Of a stretch of 28,838 nt of DNA, positions 8,601-15,910 are shown piece after piece (position 1 is the first letter of the stretch; the number at the start of each line of letters is the position of its first letter). Below the pieces are notes generated by a model. That model ran no database searches. It was not told the origin of the DNA and was given only the letters and a program-made list of their open reading frames with translations. Source of the stretch: an uncultured Treponema sp. (GTDB taxonomy: Bacteria > Spirochaetota > Spirochaetia > Treponematales > Treponemataceae); NCBI GenBank assembly GCA_937885475.1, contig CAKZZR010000064.1, forward strand, positions 1-28,838, in the 5' to 3' direction. The position numbers were made by a program, and so were the translations under genes.

Positions 8601-9726
8601 AACGCTTGCCCGTAGGAGTTACAAGCCCCAATTCGGACGCAGTCTTAAGGTTTGCCGCAACGCCACGCTGTACCACCTGGGACATTGTTACGATTGTTGC
8701 AGCGCCATCATTTTTTACAAAGATGATGGTCGCGTCATTAAGCCATTTTGCGTAATACGTTCTGTCGCCAACGCTGCCGCTTGGAATTTCTGTAACCGGC
8801 AGGCCGTCGAACTTTGCGTTGTCGTACCAGCCGGCAAAGGTGCAGTTTGCCTTTGCAATGTCCGATGCCGTCGGAAGCGTGATTGCCGCCGTCTGCCGCG
8901 TAAACGAGCCGGGTGACGTGTACTGGTTATTGAATGTGCCGCCGTTTAGCTCATAGGTAATGCTGAACACGCCGCCCATAACATCAAGCACGCATTCGCT
9001 GGTGCTGGTCTTGCCGTTTACGATTGAGCAGTATTCGCGGTAGGAGGCGCGCAGCAGTTTTTTGTCCGCATCGGCATAGAACTTAAAAATCAGCATGTAG
9101 TTTCCGCTTGGAACATTGTTTTTTGTGTAGGTTGAGTTACCGCCCTCTTCTATGGCAATAGTCTGGTCGCCGTAGCCTGCAATGCGCATTCCTTCAAGCG
9201 AATACAAGCCCGCGGTAACAGCCGCAACGCCCTCGTCATCGTAGCGTATGGAAACACTTAAATTGCCCTTGCCGAACGCTTCTTTTGCAGTTGCCTCTGC
9301 CCGCGGCGTGAACGAAAGCGTGTTTTCACCGCTTGCGATGGTGACTGTTCGCTCATCATAAAAAGCCATGACGTCGCTGGTTGCAAGCAGCGCAAAATCA
9401 AACGTTCCTGTCTTAAAGGAAATGACCGCCTCGCGCATTTCGCTTACGCTTTCCCACGAGCCAAGCAGCTTAAAGCCGTCAAGCCCATCGCTTATGTCGG
9501 TGTCCTGATAATACAGCGTAATGCTGTTCAAATCGTCCAAGGCAACCTCGGGAAGCGCCGTGCGGGAAAGTTCCTCAACGCCCACCGTAAGCGTCGCGTC
9601 ATAGGAAACAACCGCTGCATTTGCCGGGGGATTTTCTTCTTCCTTTAAAATATTCGAGCAGCCTGCAAAAAAAAGCGAAAAAGCCGCAAAAAGTGCCGTT
9701 GCTCTAAAAAATCTATTGCATTTCAT
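5677..9726 (-). CDS. Large surface lipoprotein with Listeria-Bacteroides repeats, Ca-binding repeats and a protective-antigen-like segment
   Basis: 1349 aa. Signal peptide with lipobox FFAGC (Cys23), so a lipid-anchored envelope protein. Domain order: an unassigned beta-rich region (35-250); two Listeria-Bacteroides (InlB B-type) repeats at about 255-328 and 335-411, ending YYAKW and LYAVW; calcium-type repeats at 427-463 (DADKDGLTDWEE, DTDGDGWSDGYE). The segment at about 473-690 starts NPLIADVP, has serine-rich alternating strands at 505-590, then VTMQVKFRNPSNISYTVNTV. It resembles anthrax protective antigen after its Ca-binding domain. More DxDxDG repeats lie at 845-925, then a cadherin-like beta-sandwich (about 945-1030). 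The C-terminal domain is rich in Trp, Tyr and Asp and ends FHWDWGWDE. It follows the 981-aa gene by 10 bases in one operon. Pore formation or adhesion is possible but unproven. Confidence 0.85.
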   Translation of the reverse strand: MKCNRFFRATALFAAFSLFFAGCSNILKEEENPPANAAVVSYDATLTVGVEELSRTALPEVALDDLNSITLYYQDTDISDGLDGFKLLGSWESVSEMREAVISFKTGTFDFALLATSDVMAFYDERTVTIASGENTLSFTPRAEATAKEAFGKGNLSVSIRYDDEGVAAVTAGLYSLEGMRIAGYGDQTIAIEEGGNSTYTKNNVPSGNYMLIFKFYADADKKLLRASYREYCSIVNGKTSTSECVLDVMGGVFSITYELNGGTFNNQYTSPGSFTRQTAAITLPTASDIAKANCTFAGWYDNAKFDGLPVTEIPSGSVGDRTYYAKWLNDATIIFVKNDGAATIVTMSQVVQRGVAANLKTASELGLVTPTGKRFLGWSKRSTATTVDAIDYIDGDAIVVTANTTLYAVWSVSAIDPQSADDTSDADKDGLTDWEELYKYFTDPSNPDTDGDGWSDGYEVHGMYEESTNTFNPLIADVPALEVQFFGKPQFSYTYAVSSTKNETISITNNEGVTGSSSSTSSSTKSRNETHGWGVKLGVAEKWGSTMEISTSQEASYSGSVTNGDTYTYSSSTSSSWSKSWSNGRSTASSTGKTINGGKVTMQVKFRNPSNISYTVNTVTLAVNNLPVGSAEVSPVASVTRTDVGTIPAGTTTSAFIISFDLGIDGFEKVMKWSSGLSVEVSGYTISIQKQGFMSNDFTEALTKVKALTSALYIDWGNMSGRKPVTYNIAVKNQYNKNSTSINDLYTKTTLEYVLKKILHMTEGSSSGYVLSSEGYIKSIYGVENAATAKDGAWYLCHKYTSDGGLRKAKVYGPYESTDDKLHWTPSDITISAGDELSLIYSTDQDNDGVPLNEELIYGTDDTKADTDGDGLTDYEEIYGWYKSHLESSYSDATRVYTNPINTDTDGDDLLDYSADSAKRDTDPVTPKMKDDASLGICQYKKSNTASFSDFTFNSSGAYTLSDCNEYIWLNIESKLIFGTVQYKVGEDGTYSDVDKTTAIKLNVGTNKIYVLCTAPDEITTKEYVLTVNSVFRTLSSFKLNAPAFGEGQVNFTWTSYADERASASDGGYILFAKKETSAPSASRALSRSDAISALDPDKATALNAKAEFYVKFATTDLANGYKSLYSLSQHTEYNLYLFAYAHASSDAKYQYKLLGYGHVKTGVSEIGKLNFYAHYIYDWKDQDGGCDPEYYWTFNGGELDLSPLNIGSGSKKEFDDDDDKTYCFGEGTIHKYHNDPSKFSACTKVLEFKFNRNRNYSFTATWNAWEYDSGSGDDHLGQVTATFTYTASTDTWSCSWKSDHGASGSSTITAGERSGKSGGGYWDGNRWELHNSSEGEIDFHWDWGWDE

Positions 9727-9736
9727 GTCGTCCTCC

Positions 9737-12682
9737 TTAGAATTGAACAGTTACCGTTGTTTTTGCGCTCGTCTCTGCGATTTTTACATCACCGTAATAA
9801 AGAGTCATCGTACAAGAAACGGGATGTTTCTTTGCTGTTGTACCGGCGTAGTATTTTACAGTGATGCTATCTGCATTATTTATAATCTTGGATACCTTAC
9901 CCGCAAGCTCGCTCAAATCCTTTCCGTCAAAAAGCCAGTCGTATGTACTGCGCACGGTACCGCCCAATGCAAGGTTGGGATGCGATGTAACGGTGAAGCC
10001 AAAGCGCGCGGCCTCGCTCCAGAAAAATTCAGTTTTAGTTGTCAATGAAAATCGCTCACTGTCCGCTGCATTCACCGTAAACGCCGTTTGTGCAGAAGCA
10101 ATTGCCCGCTCACCCGCATTGTCGTATATGCGTACCGTACAAGAGACGCTGTGCGCCCCGTTCGCAAAGCTGTTGTATACAGAAAGCGTCGGAGAAGCTT
10201 CAGCGGAAGCAGCTATTTCTGCGCCCGCAAAAGAAAGCGCGTCTTTGCCGTCGATAAGCCATGTGTATTCATAGTGCAAGCCGTTTTCTGCATAAGTGAA
10301 TGCAGGCGTAACGCTCATGCCTAAAAATACCGTGCTGTCATCAAGCGCAAGCGATACGGCTGTCGATTTTCGCAGGCTCAGCAATGGCTCAAGCCCTTCG
10401 CTTGACAGCACAATCGCCGTGCTTGAGGAGCGGCTTATGCTATTCCCGTTCGCATCGTAAATGCGCACCGTGCATGAAACGGCATGAGAGCCTTCGGAAA
10501 AAGAGCGCTTAAGGCTCAGGACATGAGAGGCAGAATCAGCGGTAACGCCCGAAAGCGAAAGCGCGTCCGTGCCGTCAATCGTCCATACGTATTCGTATCG
10601 CCATGAGTCAGAAACAACGCTCAGAACCGGCGAAAGGCTTATGTCCGCAAAGACGGAGCTGTTTCCCGCATCATACAGCGCGTTTGCCGTCTGGGCAAGG
10701 CTCAATGCAATCAGAAGCCCTTCAGCATTATTCACTGTGAGCGAGGATTGAGATGAAAGCGTCGCAACATCAACAGAAAGCCCCTTCTCTGCGTCAAGCG
10801 TTACAAAAACATGCACCTTGCAGAACACCTGGTATACATCGTTTGCAAATGACGCGTGCTGAACGACGAGCGCGTTTGTCGCGCTGTCCACCGTAACGCC
10901 CTCATACGAAAGCGCGTTCACGCCGTCAATGAGCCATTCGTAGTCATATTCCCACTCAGAATCAACATAACTGAACGCCGGGGTGAATGTGGTGGAAACA
11001 ACTGATTTTTTGGTTGTGAACACATCGCTTTGAGGAAGCACTGTTTCTTCTGTTACGCTACTTTTTTTGAGCGAGAATGAAAGCGACTGCAAGCCGTTTA
11101 TAAGACCGCCGCCGCTCGCCTTTCGCCCAATATTTTCTTCTTTTACGGTAATGGTGCGCGATTCGCTTTCCTTTATGTAGCCGCTCTGGTTCGGCGTTCC
11201 CACCGCCTTTTTGCGCAGATACAACGTTGCGCCAATCTTGGCAAAAAATGTTTCCTCCGGGAAGTCGCTGTAGGTCGCGCCGCCGTCGTACGAAAGCTCA
11301 AGGCGTTTGTCCACGCTCGCAAACAAAACGCTGCCCGCAGGAATGCTTGCCGTGTCCGTAGAAAGAAGCGGAAGCTCGTCTTCTGCAAAAAACGCCTGCA
11401 CGGTGGCAAACACCTCAGCCACGCTGTCATAGAATGAATCATTCAAGAACTGAACCCAGTAATTCTCAGAATGTACGGCTGTGTAATAGTCGTTTTCGTC
11501 AAATTCGCTTATAAGAATCCAGCTGAAATCATTCACGCCGTAGTCGTTCCCGCACTCATCGGTAATCGTTCCCCGGATTTTTGTGGTGTCAAAGCGGCTT
11601 CCAACCGGGAGCAAGCCGTCATAGTAAAGCGCGGTCTGAACAGGCTTGTGATAAATGCGAATGCTCGCCGGCGAAACAAGGCTTGGCTGCTCCGTTCCCT
11701 CAAAATTCTGCGTGATTTTTACGCGAATCAATTTATCAATCAGCGCATCGGCATTCTCTTTGGTCAGACTGAATGTTTTTTTGCTTGCATCGGGAATGTC
11801 CGTCCAAACAGTTTCGTCCTGAGAAACCTGCCACTGATAGGAAACAATGCCGCCCGCCGTCTCTGCCTCGCTTGCGTCACTCTGGTCTTCGTCCGCGTAC
11901 AAGTGCGCCTCGAATCTTCCCCACTGATTTGAAACGCGCACGCTCTTTACCAGCACGTCCTTCTTGCAGTGGTAGACGATGTAACCTTCGTTTTTAAGGT
12001 TCTCACCGCCGTCGCAGTTCGGCGTTACAGAATAATGCGCCTCAATGGTCTTTCCGTCATTTGCAGAGGCAGTAAGCCATTCCCTGAAGGTGTCCAGCGT
12101 CCATGAGGAAGTGTCAACGCCGGTAATCTCTTCCTGAGATTCCGTTCCGTAACTTTCGGTCGTAAAAATCTTGAACCAGTTTTTGTAGGTAACGTTCTCT
12201 TCGTCGTAATTTACAAGCTGAACAATAGGCGGCTCGTAGTCGCCAGCCCCACCGTTGTAAATGGTAATCTCATCTGCCGTAAGTACGTTCATGCGAAGGA
12301 ACGGCCAATAGCTTATGGTCGCGCTTGTGCCAGCGTAGCCGTCCGCAGAAAACTGCACGGTATAGTCTTTGCCGCCCTTTGCACCCGTAGAAAACGGTGT
12401 GTCCAGAACAAGCGAGATTTTACCGCCGCCAGCAACCGCCGTAAGCTCCTCGTTAAGGCACGTAAGCGTGAGCTTCGTTCCGTCGTCAGCGGTAACGTCC
12501 GCAGAAAGCTCATAGGTAAGGCTGTCAAAGGCAAGGTTTGAGACGGTAAGTTTTTTTATTTTTGTTGCCGCAGCATTTTCGCGGACGCTTTCTTCCGCCT
12601 CTTTTACATCTGAAATAAAACTGCCGCACGAAGTAAAAACAAGCGCGCACAGTGCAAACACAGAACACAGAATTCTTTTCAT
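9737..12682 (-). CDS. Lipoprotein with Ig-like domains and four tandem C-terminal repeats
   Basis: 981 aa, no family I can name as a whole. Residues 1-19 are a signal peptide with lipobox VFTSC, giving a lipid anchor at Cys19. The N-terminal half is beta-rich. Residues of about 245-345 look like a bacterial Ig-like domain (VSYQWQVSQDETVWTDIPDA, ending in KLIRVKITQNF). The C-terminal part has four repeats of about 105-115 residues (about 535-650, 655-760, 765-872, 876-981). Each has a YxWxIDGxDALS-type strand and then HxVSCTVRIYD or a variant; the fourth is the most diverged (TYDWLFDGKDLSEL, HPVSCTMTLYY). This suits an elongated surface stalk. It lies between the barrel-like gene (41 bases upstream) and the 1349-aa lipoprotein (10 bases downstream), so all three are likely made together. 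Confidence 0.8.
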   Translation of the reverse strand: MKRILCSVFALCALVFTSCGSFISDVKEAEESVRENAAATKIKKLTVSNLAFDSLTYELSADVTADDGTKLTLTCLNEELTAVAGGGKISLVLDTPFSTGAKGGKDYTVQFSADGYAGTSATISYWPFLRMNVLTADEITIYNGGAGDYEPPIVQLVNYDEENVTYKNWFKIFTTESYGTESQEEITGVDTSSWTLDTFREWLTASANDGKTIEAHYSVTPNCDGGENLKNEGYIVYHCKKDVLVKSVRVSNQWGRFEAHLYADEDQSDASEAETAGGIVSYQWQVSQDETVWTDIPDASKKTFSLTKENADALIDKLIRVKITQNFEGTEQPSLVSPASIRIYHKPVQTALYYDGLLPVGSRFDTTKIRGTITDECGNDYGVNDFSWILISEFDENDYYTAVHSENYWVQFLNDSFYDSVAEVFATVQAFFAEDELPLLSTDTASIPAGSVLFASVDKRLELSYDGGATYSDFPEETFFAKIGATLYLRKKAVGTPNQSGYIKESESRTITVKEENIGRKASGGGLINGLQSLSFSLKKSSVTEETVLPQSDVFTTKKSVVSTTFTPAFSYVDSEWEYDYEWLIDGVNALSYEGVTVDSATNALVVQHASFANDVYQVFCKVHVFVTLDAEKGLSVDVATLSSQSSLTVNNAEGLLIALSLAQTANALYDAGNSSVFADISLSPVLSVVSDSWRYEYVWTIDGTDALSLSGVTADSASHVLSLKRSFSEGSHAVSCTVRIYDANGNSISRSSSTAIVLSSEGLEPLLSLRKSTAVSLALDDSTVFLGMSVTPAFTYAENGLHYEYTWLIDGKDALSFAGAEIAASAEASPTLSVYNSFANGAHSVSCTVRIYDNAGERAIASAQTAFTVNAADSERFSLTTKTEFFWSEAARFGFTVTSHPNLALGGTVRSTYDWLFDGKDLSELAGKVSKIINNADSITVKYYAGTTAKKHPVSCTMTLYYGDVKIAETSAKTTVTVQF

Positions 12683-12723
12683 CTTTGCTCCTACTATAAA
12701 AACTCAAAGAAGATTGCCTCGCC

Positions 12724-13431
12724 CTAGCGAACCAATTTGAAAGAAAGACCAAGGCGCGCGCCAAGCTCATGCATCATCTCGCCGTCCTTTTCTATAAGGA
12801 GCGTGTACATGGGCGAAGCGTCCAGCATTACAAAATCCGCCGCGCCAGAAACATTCACACGCAGCGCCGTCGCCGCATGAACAAGGTGCGACACATACAG
12901 GGAATCAAGATTTGCCGCCTCGGGCGCGTCTACAATATGCAGCATTGCGCCATAGCCAAGTTCCGGCACAAGCAGCACATTTTGCGTTCCAAGCGGTATT
13001 TTATAGAAGAAACCGAACGTTGCCGCCACGTCGTTAAGAGAAGTGATGACCTCGCCCTCGTCAATTTCTTCTGTAAAATCGTAGCGCCAGAACGCGCGGA
13101 ACAAAAGCCCGAACTGATTTTGAATCGGTGCGGCAAAGGGTAAGCCAAGCTCAAGGGAAAGGCCAGCGCCCACGCTTTTTGAGACCACGTCGGCATAACC
13201 GTCCGCACCGCCATACAATGGCAGCTGGAACAAGCCGAACACGGCGAGCGAAAGGCGCTCAAAAGAAAAATCCGAACTTTGATTTTTTTGCGGTTGCTCC
13301 TCCGGCGGTACCCACACGTCCAAAAGCTCCACGGAATCCTGATTTTCCGCCGCCTGAGAAAACACATGTGCGGGTGCGAGCATCACGAGCAAACAAGCCA
13401 ACAATAAACACAAATTGCGCACAGAACTCAT
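12724..13431 (-). CDS. Exported, probable outer-membrane beta-barrel protein
   Basis: 235 aa, family not recognised. The ATG at 13429-13431 is chosen because AAAGGGGGC lies 4 bases upstream and a clear signal peptide follows (MSSVRNLCLLLACLLVML, cleavage near VFSQA). There is no lipobox cysteine. The mature part has a Pro/Gln-rich linker (VPPEEQPQKNQ), then alternating amphipathic strands with glycines and aromatics (SVGAGLSLELGLPF, FGLLFRAFWRYDF, AATFGFFYKIPLG, ELGARLGLSFKLVR) typical of small outer-membrane barrels. It is the first gene of the operon with the two large lipoproteins and could anchor or export them, but that is inference from position. A promoter lies just upstream. Confidence 0.75.
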   Translation of the reverse strand: MSSVRNLCLLLACLLVMLAPAHVFSQAAENQDSVELLDVWVPPEEQPQKNQSSDFSFERLSLAVFGLFQLPLYGGADGYADVVSKSVGAGLSLELGLPFAAPIQNQFGLLFRAFWRYDFTEEIDEGEVITSLNDVAATFGFFYKIPLGTQNVLLVPELGYGAMLHIVDAPEAANLDSLYVSHLVHAATALRVNVSGAADFVMLDASPMYTLLIEKDGEMMHELGARLGLSFKLVR

Positions 13432-13468
13432 ATAAGCCCCCTTTGCGTCATAAAAAACGGTTATGAAT

Positions 13469-13497
13469 ACTATACAAAAAAAAAAACGGTTTTGCAA
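13469..13497 (-). promoter_or_regulatory. Promoter of the 235/981/1349-aa envelope operon
   Basis: On the minus strand, TTGCAA (13492-13497), a 17-base spacer containing an 11-T run, and TATAGT (13469-13474). The predicted start is about 30 bases before the ATG at 13431. The homopolymer inside the spacer could slip and change spacing, a known route to phase-variable expression of surface genes. Confidence 0.6.
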
Positions 13498-13508
13498 ATA
13501 AAAATTAT

Positions 13509-13727
13509 CAGGGCAAACGCATTATAATTTCGAACATATAAAACAGGCAAAAATTATAAAAAAAATAGCGCAAAGGAGAGTTTGCGGCTTTCAAAAACAC
13601 TAATGCGTTTGCCCTGTAAAAATTATTTTGAACCACGTAAAAAACTGCTTTATTTGCGAGGATTTCAAACATTTGCTTGAATAGAACCAATTTATCAATT
13701 ATATTGTAGAAACTATTTTTTTAAGGA
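13509..13727 (+). repeat. Dispersed hairpin repeat, copy 3 (variant right half)
   Basis: The conserved 5' box is at 13557-13600 (TAAAAAAAATAGCGCAAAGG, then AGAGTTTGCGGCTTTCAAAAACAC), nearly identical to copy 4. It is enclosed by a perfect 16-base inverted repeat: CAGGGCAAACGCATTA (13509-13524) and TAATGCGTTTGCCCTG (13601-13616). The right half is diverged, but TTGAATAGAACCAAT and ACTATTTTTTTAAGGA (13711-13726) align with the 3' box of copy 4. That 3' end supplies the AAGGA ribosome-binding site of the helicase gene. This accounts for most of the 13432-13732 gap. Confidence 0.7.
13677..13705 (+). promoter_or_regulatory. Promoter of the DEAD-box helicase gene
   Basis: TTGAAT (13677-13682), a 17-base spacer and TATATT (13700-13705). 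The predicted start near 13712 leaves a leader of about 20 bases made almost entirely of the 3' end of the repeat element, including its AAGGA. Confidence 0.5.
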
Positions 13728-13732
13728 TTTAC

Positions 13733-15910
13733 ATGGAAAACAACAGTATTTTGGACGAAGAAATCGTTCCTCTTGAAAATCAGATTGAAAATCAAATCGA
13801 GAATCAGCTTGAGGCTCAGACAGCCGAAGACCAGGCAGAAGCGGACGACAAGACAGACGACGAAGATATTTCTTTTGCAGACTTAGGACTGGATGAAAAC
13901 ACATTGAAAGCCGTTGAGCGCAAGGGATTCAAGACGCCCTCGCCTATTCAGGTGCTGGCAATTCCACGCCTGCTGAACGGCGAGGCTAACATCATTGCGC
14001 GTGCGCGAACCGGTACCGGAAAGACCGCCGCATTCGGGCTTCCTATCATTCAGAAGGTACGCGACGTAAAAGGCACGGTAAAGGCGCTTGTTCTGGAGCC
14101 AACGCGAGAGCTTGCCATTCAGACCTGCACGGAATTTCAGTCGTTTACCGACGGCACCAACCCGCGCACCTGCGTACTGTACGGCGGTGCAAGCTATGCC
14201 ACACAAATCCGCGACCTTAAGCGCGGCGTTGAGGTTGTCGTTGGTACGCCGGGACGCATTCAGGATCACCTTGAGCGCGGAACGCTGGACATAAGCAAGA
14301 TTGACTACTTCATTCTTGACGAAGGCGACCAAATGCTCGACATGGGCTTTATTGAGGACATTGAGGCAATTTTTGAGCAGGCAAACCCAGACGCACGCAT
14401 TCTTTTGTTCAGCGCCACAATGCCGGCACCAATCCTTAAGATTGCCGGTCAGTTCATGGGCGACTACGAGATTGTGGAGGAAGAAGGCGTTATTGACGAG
14501 CCGCTCCTTATAGACCAGAAATTCTGGGTGGTGCGCGAGGGCGACAAAATTTCCGCTCTGGTGCGCCTTATAGACATTGCCGACGACTTTTACGGAATCG
14601 TGTTCACGCAGACAAAGAACGATGCGGACATGGTTTCAAAGGCGCTGGATGAAAAGGGCTACGAGGTTGCCGCCCTGCATGGCGACATAGCGCAGACCCA
14701 GCGTGAAAAAATCATCGCGCGCTTCCGCTCAAAAAAAACGCGTATTCTTGTTGCAACCGACGTTGCGGCGCGCGGAATTGACATCAGCGGCTTGAACCAC
14801 GTCGTAAACTATTCGCTCCCGTTTGACGGCGCAACCTACGTTCACCGCATCGGACGAACAGGACGCGCGGGCGCACAGGGAACGGCAGTAACTTTTGTCG
14901 CTCCGCAGGAAACCCGCAAGCTTGGCTTTTTGCGCCGCGCCGTTGCAAAGGCAAGCAAGGGCGAGATGAAGGAAGAAAGCGTTCCGTCCATCGAAGCCGT
15001 AATCGAAAAGAAAAAATCCCGCCTTTTTGACGAGCTTAAAAAGAGCATAGGACTTGGCGCCTCAGAAGAAACGGCAGTTGACGAAAATTCCGCGCCGATT
15101 GAGAAGAGTCCTGCGGCGGTTGAGCCTGTCGAAACCACCGCAACAGAAAACTCAGACGATTCGCCAAGCGAACAGCCAGAACCTAGCGAAACGCCAGACG
15201 CAGACGCTGGCAACGCCGCTACCTCCGCTACCCCGCTCATCGCAGTTCAGGAGCAGTTCAGGACAATGGCAGACGCGCTCTGCGCCGAACACGACGCAAA
15301 GGACGTGCTTGCGGCAATTCTTTCTGTCATGTACAAGGACAAGCTGGACAAATCCCGCTACGGCAAGATTCAGGCGCAGGGCAAAACGTCGGATCAGGTG
15401 CGCCTGTATATTCAGCTTGGACGGCGCGACGGCTATAATCCGCGCGTGCTTGCAGACTACTTCAGCCGCATGCTCCACATTCCGGGTCGCCTTGTTGACC
15501 GCATAGACATTTCTGCAAACTTCTCGCTGGTAAGCCTGCCAAAAGAAGCGGCAAAACGGGCGCTGGAGCTTGCAAAGCACGGTCAGGACGTGCCGCACAT
15601 GCACGTTGACATACGAGAAGGCGAAGGTTCTGACGAAGGACGCGGTGGTCGCGGCTTCAGGGGAAGAGGCGGTCGCGGCAGTTTTGGCGGCGGACGACGC
15701 GGCAGCTTTGGCGCAAAAGCAGGCAGCTTTGAGGAGCGCCGCGAACGCGACAGAGACCGTGGCTTCAGGGAACGCGACCGGGGCTTTGGTGGACACGCCA
15801 AGGAGCGCGGTAATCGCCCCAACGTTCACACGCCTACGGAACGTTCGGAACGCAGCGGCTCAGCAGGTCTGTACAAGCGCAAGAAGTCCGGCAAGGCAGA
15901 ACGCTTCTAG
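13733..15910 (+). CDS. deaD: DEAD-box ATP-dependent RNA helicase with DbpA-type RNA-binding domain and RGG-rich tail
   Basis: Unwinds RNA duplexes; probable roles in ribosome assembly, mRNA decay and cold adaptation. 725 aa from ATG 13733, preceded by AAGGA at 5-base spacing. Helicase motifs in order: Q-motif region FKTPSPIQ (66-73), ARTGTGKT (91-98), PTREL (123-127), TPGR (172-175), DEGD (196-199), SAT (227-229), DVAARGID (343-350) and HRIGRTGR (371-378). Motif II is DEGD instead of DEAD; both acidic residues that act on Mg-ATP remain. An acidic Ala/Pro/Glu linker (about 440-500) precedes a DbpA-type RNA-binding domain (about 554-625). The tail at 633-725 is rich in RGG and RDR. The N-terminus carries short ENQI repeats. 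Its stop overlaps the convergent downstream gene by 4 bases. Confidence 0.93.
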   Translation: MENNSILDEEIVPLENQIENQIENQLEAQTAEDQAEADDKTDDEDISFADLGLDENTLKAVERKGFKTPSPIQVLAIPRLLNGEANIIARARTGTGKTAAFGLPIIQKVRDVKGTVKALVLEPTRELAIQTCTEFQSFTDGTNPRTCVLYGGASYATQIRDLKRGVEVVVGTPGRIQDHLERGTLDISKIDYFILDEGDQMLDMGFIEDIEAIFEQANPDARILLFSATMPAPILKIAGQFMGDYEIVEEEGVIDEPLLIDQKFWVVREGDKISALVRLIDIADDFYGIVFTQTKNDADMVSKALDEKGYEVAALHGDIAQTQREKIIARFRSKKTRILVATDVAARGIDISGLNHVVNYSLPFDGATYVHRIGRTGRAGAQGTAVTFVAPQETRKLGFLRRAVAKASKGEMKEESVPSIEAVIEKKKSRLFDELKKSIGLGASEETAVDENSAPIEKSPAAVEPVETTATENSDDSPSEQPEPSETPDADAGNAATSATPLIAVQEQFRTMADALCAEHDAKDVLAAILSVMYKDKLDKSRYGKIQAQGKTSDQVRLYIQLGRRDGYNPRVLADYFSRMLHIPGRLVDRIDISANFSLVSLPKEAAKRALELAKHGQDVPHMHVDIREGEGSDEGRGGRGFRGRGGRGSFGGGRRGSFGAKAGSFEERRERDRDRGFRERDRGFGGHAKERGNRPNVHTPTERSERSGSAGLYKRKKSGKAERF

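Noticed and set aside
13508..13690. 60-codon minus-strand frame between the envelope operon and deaD
   Set aside because: It lies across the repeat element and has no ribosome-binding site.
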